From Agaricus subrufescens (lineage: Eukaryota; Basidiomycota; Agaricomycetes; Agaricales; Agaricaceae): a DNA stretch of 64,000 nucleotides. The position numbers were made by a program, and so were the translations under genes. The notes beneath the pieces were generated by a model that did no database searches, had not been told where the DNA came from, and worked only from the letters and a program-made list of their open reading frames with translations. Shown here piece after piece: positions 60,172 to 64,000 of this stretch (position 1 is its first letter; the number at the start of each line of letters is the position of its first letter). The stretch covers positions 2,976,001-3,040,000 of the forward strand of contig CM057061.1 in NCBI GenBank assembly GCA_029945375.1. The letters are read 5' to 3'.

Positions 60172-61255
60172 TCAGTCATTATCAGTAGTGCCCTCATACT
60201 CTTCAACCCCTTCTTCGTCCTGAGCTTCTCTTCCGAGCTCCTTCCATGATCCTAGCCCGAAAGCCCATGGCAACAAACGCCAGACTTCCGGGGCGCCTAC
60301 CGCCAGGTTTTTGTTCACGATGGGTGCACAATTGCGGCAAAAGTTGTGTTTCTGGCCCATGATACTATCGAGAGTAATGAAAGGGCGTACAGTGACATTA
60401 CCGGACGGTTCGAGGGCATTGAGGACATTCTTGCATGCCCCCGCTGCACTGTTGCAGGGTTTGGTGGTCGTACAATTCGGACTGAGTATCAATAAACGCG
60501 TGCGCGCGAGCTTAAACTTGTGTTGCAGAGCAAGGAGTCGTCGATGTCCAACTAAGAGGCGTAGGTCGGTTTTTTCGTCTACTACTGTCACGATGCGTTC
60601 TTCACTTGAAAGCAAGAATTTATCCTGTACAATTATGTCCCCCTCAATTATTTATAAGAGGAAGTGTAGATACATACCAAGAGGTGGAGATGGTCATAGT
60701 AGAGGGCGGGAAGGACATCATCGGGGATAATGCCCTCTTCCACTCCTTTGAGTAACTGAAGGGAATGCTGCAGTTCAAAAGGGCAAGAAGACGGTTGTCT
60801 CCTTGAAAGAAACTCCGCTAACGTGGAAGGGTACCACTGCCGAAGCCTGTGCTGGGCGTCATGCTCCAAGTCGTGGAACTGATACTTTTTGCCCAGTCGT
60901 AACATGGCTATTACAGTAGAAGTAGGCAATTGGTTTTGATTGAAGAACCTGAGAGGAATGAGTATGACGGTCTCGTTTGGATGGCTGGGACATACACATT
61001 GTAAAGGGCGCCCAGAATGGTGGCCCAGTCATCAATGGTATCACCAGTCAAATCGATTTTAGGGCATCCCTCAACCATTTCAGAAGGATTCTTAGGTGGT
61101 TGAGGGATATCAAACATATCAGCGAAGAAGGCAGAGTTGCGCGAAAGTACGGATTTGTGGACACGGAAGCGCATAGTCTGACTGCCTTCGACGACATCGA
61201 GAACGATGCTTCCGTCTGGAAAATACAGGTCTTTGTGGATGCTGGGGGTGGCCAT
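60172..61255 (-). CDS. BTB/POZ domain protein
   Basis: Three-exon gene. The start is MATPSIHKDLYFPDGSIVLD, followed by the BTB core: VVEGSQTMRFRVHKSVLSRN, SAFFADMFDIPQPP and VEGCPKIDLTGDTIDDWATI, with the F.VHK..L...S..F..MF pattern of BTB/POZ domains. Later exons give TSTVIAMLRLGKKYQFHDLE and HRLRQWYPSTLAEFL, the usual helical extension, then a Cys-containing C-terminal region (ILSPNCTTTKPCNSAAGACK; KHNFCRNCAPIVNKN) that could bind a metal. The tail is acidic (EEGVEEYEGTTDND). Stand-alone BTB proteins of this length are numerous in mushroom fungi and may act as Cullin-3 adaptors or transcription regulators; the role here is unknown. An in-frame Met at 61435 adds a segment without BTB similarity. 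Confidence 0.85.
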
Positions 61256-61583
61256 GGCCGTCTCTGATAAGTCCGTGCGTGAGGGGGTAGGGGAACTGAT
61301 GAAGGATATATCGGCATTGTAGATGGCGTAAGCCCGACATAGGTGGGATCCTTGCTGATAGAAAGGAACAAACAGGAAAGAACTGATATTGGAAAGACAA
61401 GACTTCTCCAAGGTTTGAAAGCAGAGTGCGCGCAACAGATACGAAACTCGGGTGCAAGAGAGTGGTCCAGCAGAGCAGCGCTATGGATTGGGTGTCCTTG
61501 TCGAGCTCGACCTAAATAGAACAGTCAGTGCGTGACATGCAGTGAAGACGCGTGACATAAGTGTCGCGTTTGTCACACAGACG
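61256..61583. promoter_or_regulatory. Divergent promoter region of BTB gene and SMC3
   Basis: 328 bases between two start codons pointing away from each other. The sequence TGACATGCAGTGAAGACGCG and a second TGACATAAGTG occur near 61530-61565, close to the SMC3 start. Also present is an ACGCGT at 61548-61553, the MluI cell-cycle box (MCB) hexamer that Mbf1-type factors bind in yeasts at G1/S genes. Confidence 0.55.

Positions 61584-64000
<2,417 letters not shown>

Overview
This window is nuclear DNA of a filamentous fungus, almost certainly a mushroom-forming basidiomycete (Agaricomycetes). The genes carry many short introns of about 50-60 bases with GT...AG ends. Several families are typical of that group: a PPPDE-thioredoxin-PUL protein, an F-box-like single-exon gene, an alpha-type protein kinase beside an integrase-core gene, and a membrane protein with an HPEG/PYF motif. 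I cannot name the genus. Gene models were joined by eye across introns; outer ends are firmer than internal splice sites.

Left arm (1-5.3 kb): a PPPDE-thioredoxin-PUL gene that runs off the left edge, a DUF427 gene, and an unrecognised basic, probably nuclear, protein. Peroxisome-related block (5.3-21.4 kb): three tandem acyl/aryl-CoA ligase genes on the minus strand, each ending in a PTS1-type tripeptide (AKL, SKL, AKL), followed by a gene that resembles the fungal peroxin Pex8. The second and third ligases, their roughly 2 kb upstream regions and the 3' end of the peroxin gene look like a tandem duplication that left a decayed peroxin tail at about 13.0-13.3 kb.

Accessory middle (22.3-39.5 kb): an intact F-box-like gene and an unrecognised multi-exon gene, an HPEG-type membrane protein, then a divergent pair of alpha-kinase and DDE/integrase-core genes 204 bases apart. 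After these come short tandem and inverted repeats and decayed copies of the F-box unit. This is the most unusual part of the window: the kinase/integrase pair could be a mobile element or a captured module, but no clean element ends were found.

Right arm (39.5-64 kb): dense housekeeping genes. They are a small conserved protein, a mitochondrial carrier, a single-pass membrane protein, histidinol-phosphatase, 2-oxoglutarate dehydrogenase E1, a Cep57/Ppc89-like spindle-pole protein, the ribosome-biogenesis GTPase BMS1, a mitochondrial PPR protein, a BTB/POZ protein, and the 5' part of cohesin SMC3, cut by the right edge. Three of them (HIS2, KGD1, Cep57-like) run head-to-tail with gaps of only 92-96 bases. 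CEP57-like/BMS1 and BTB/SMC3 are divergent pairs on short shared promoter regions.
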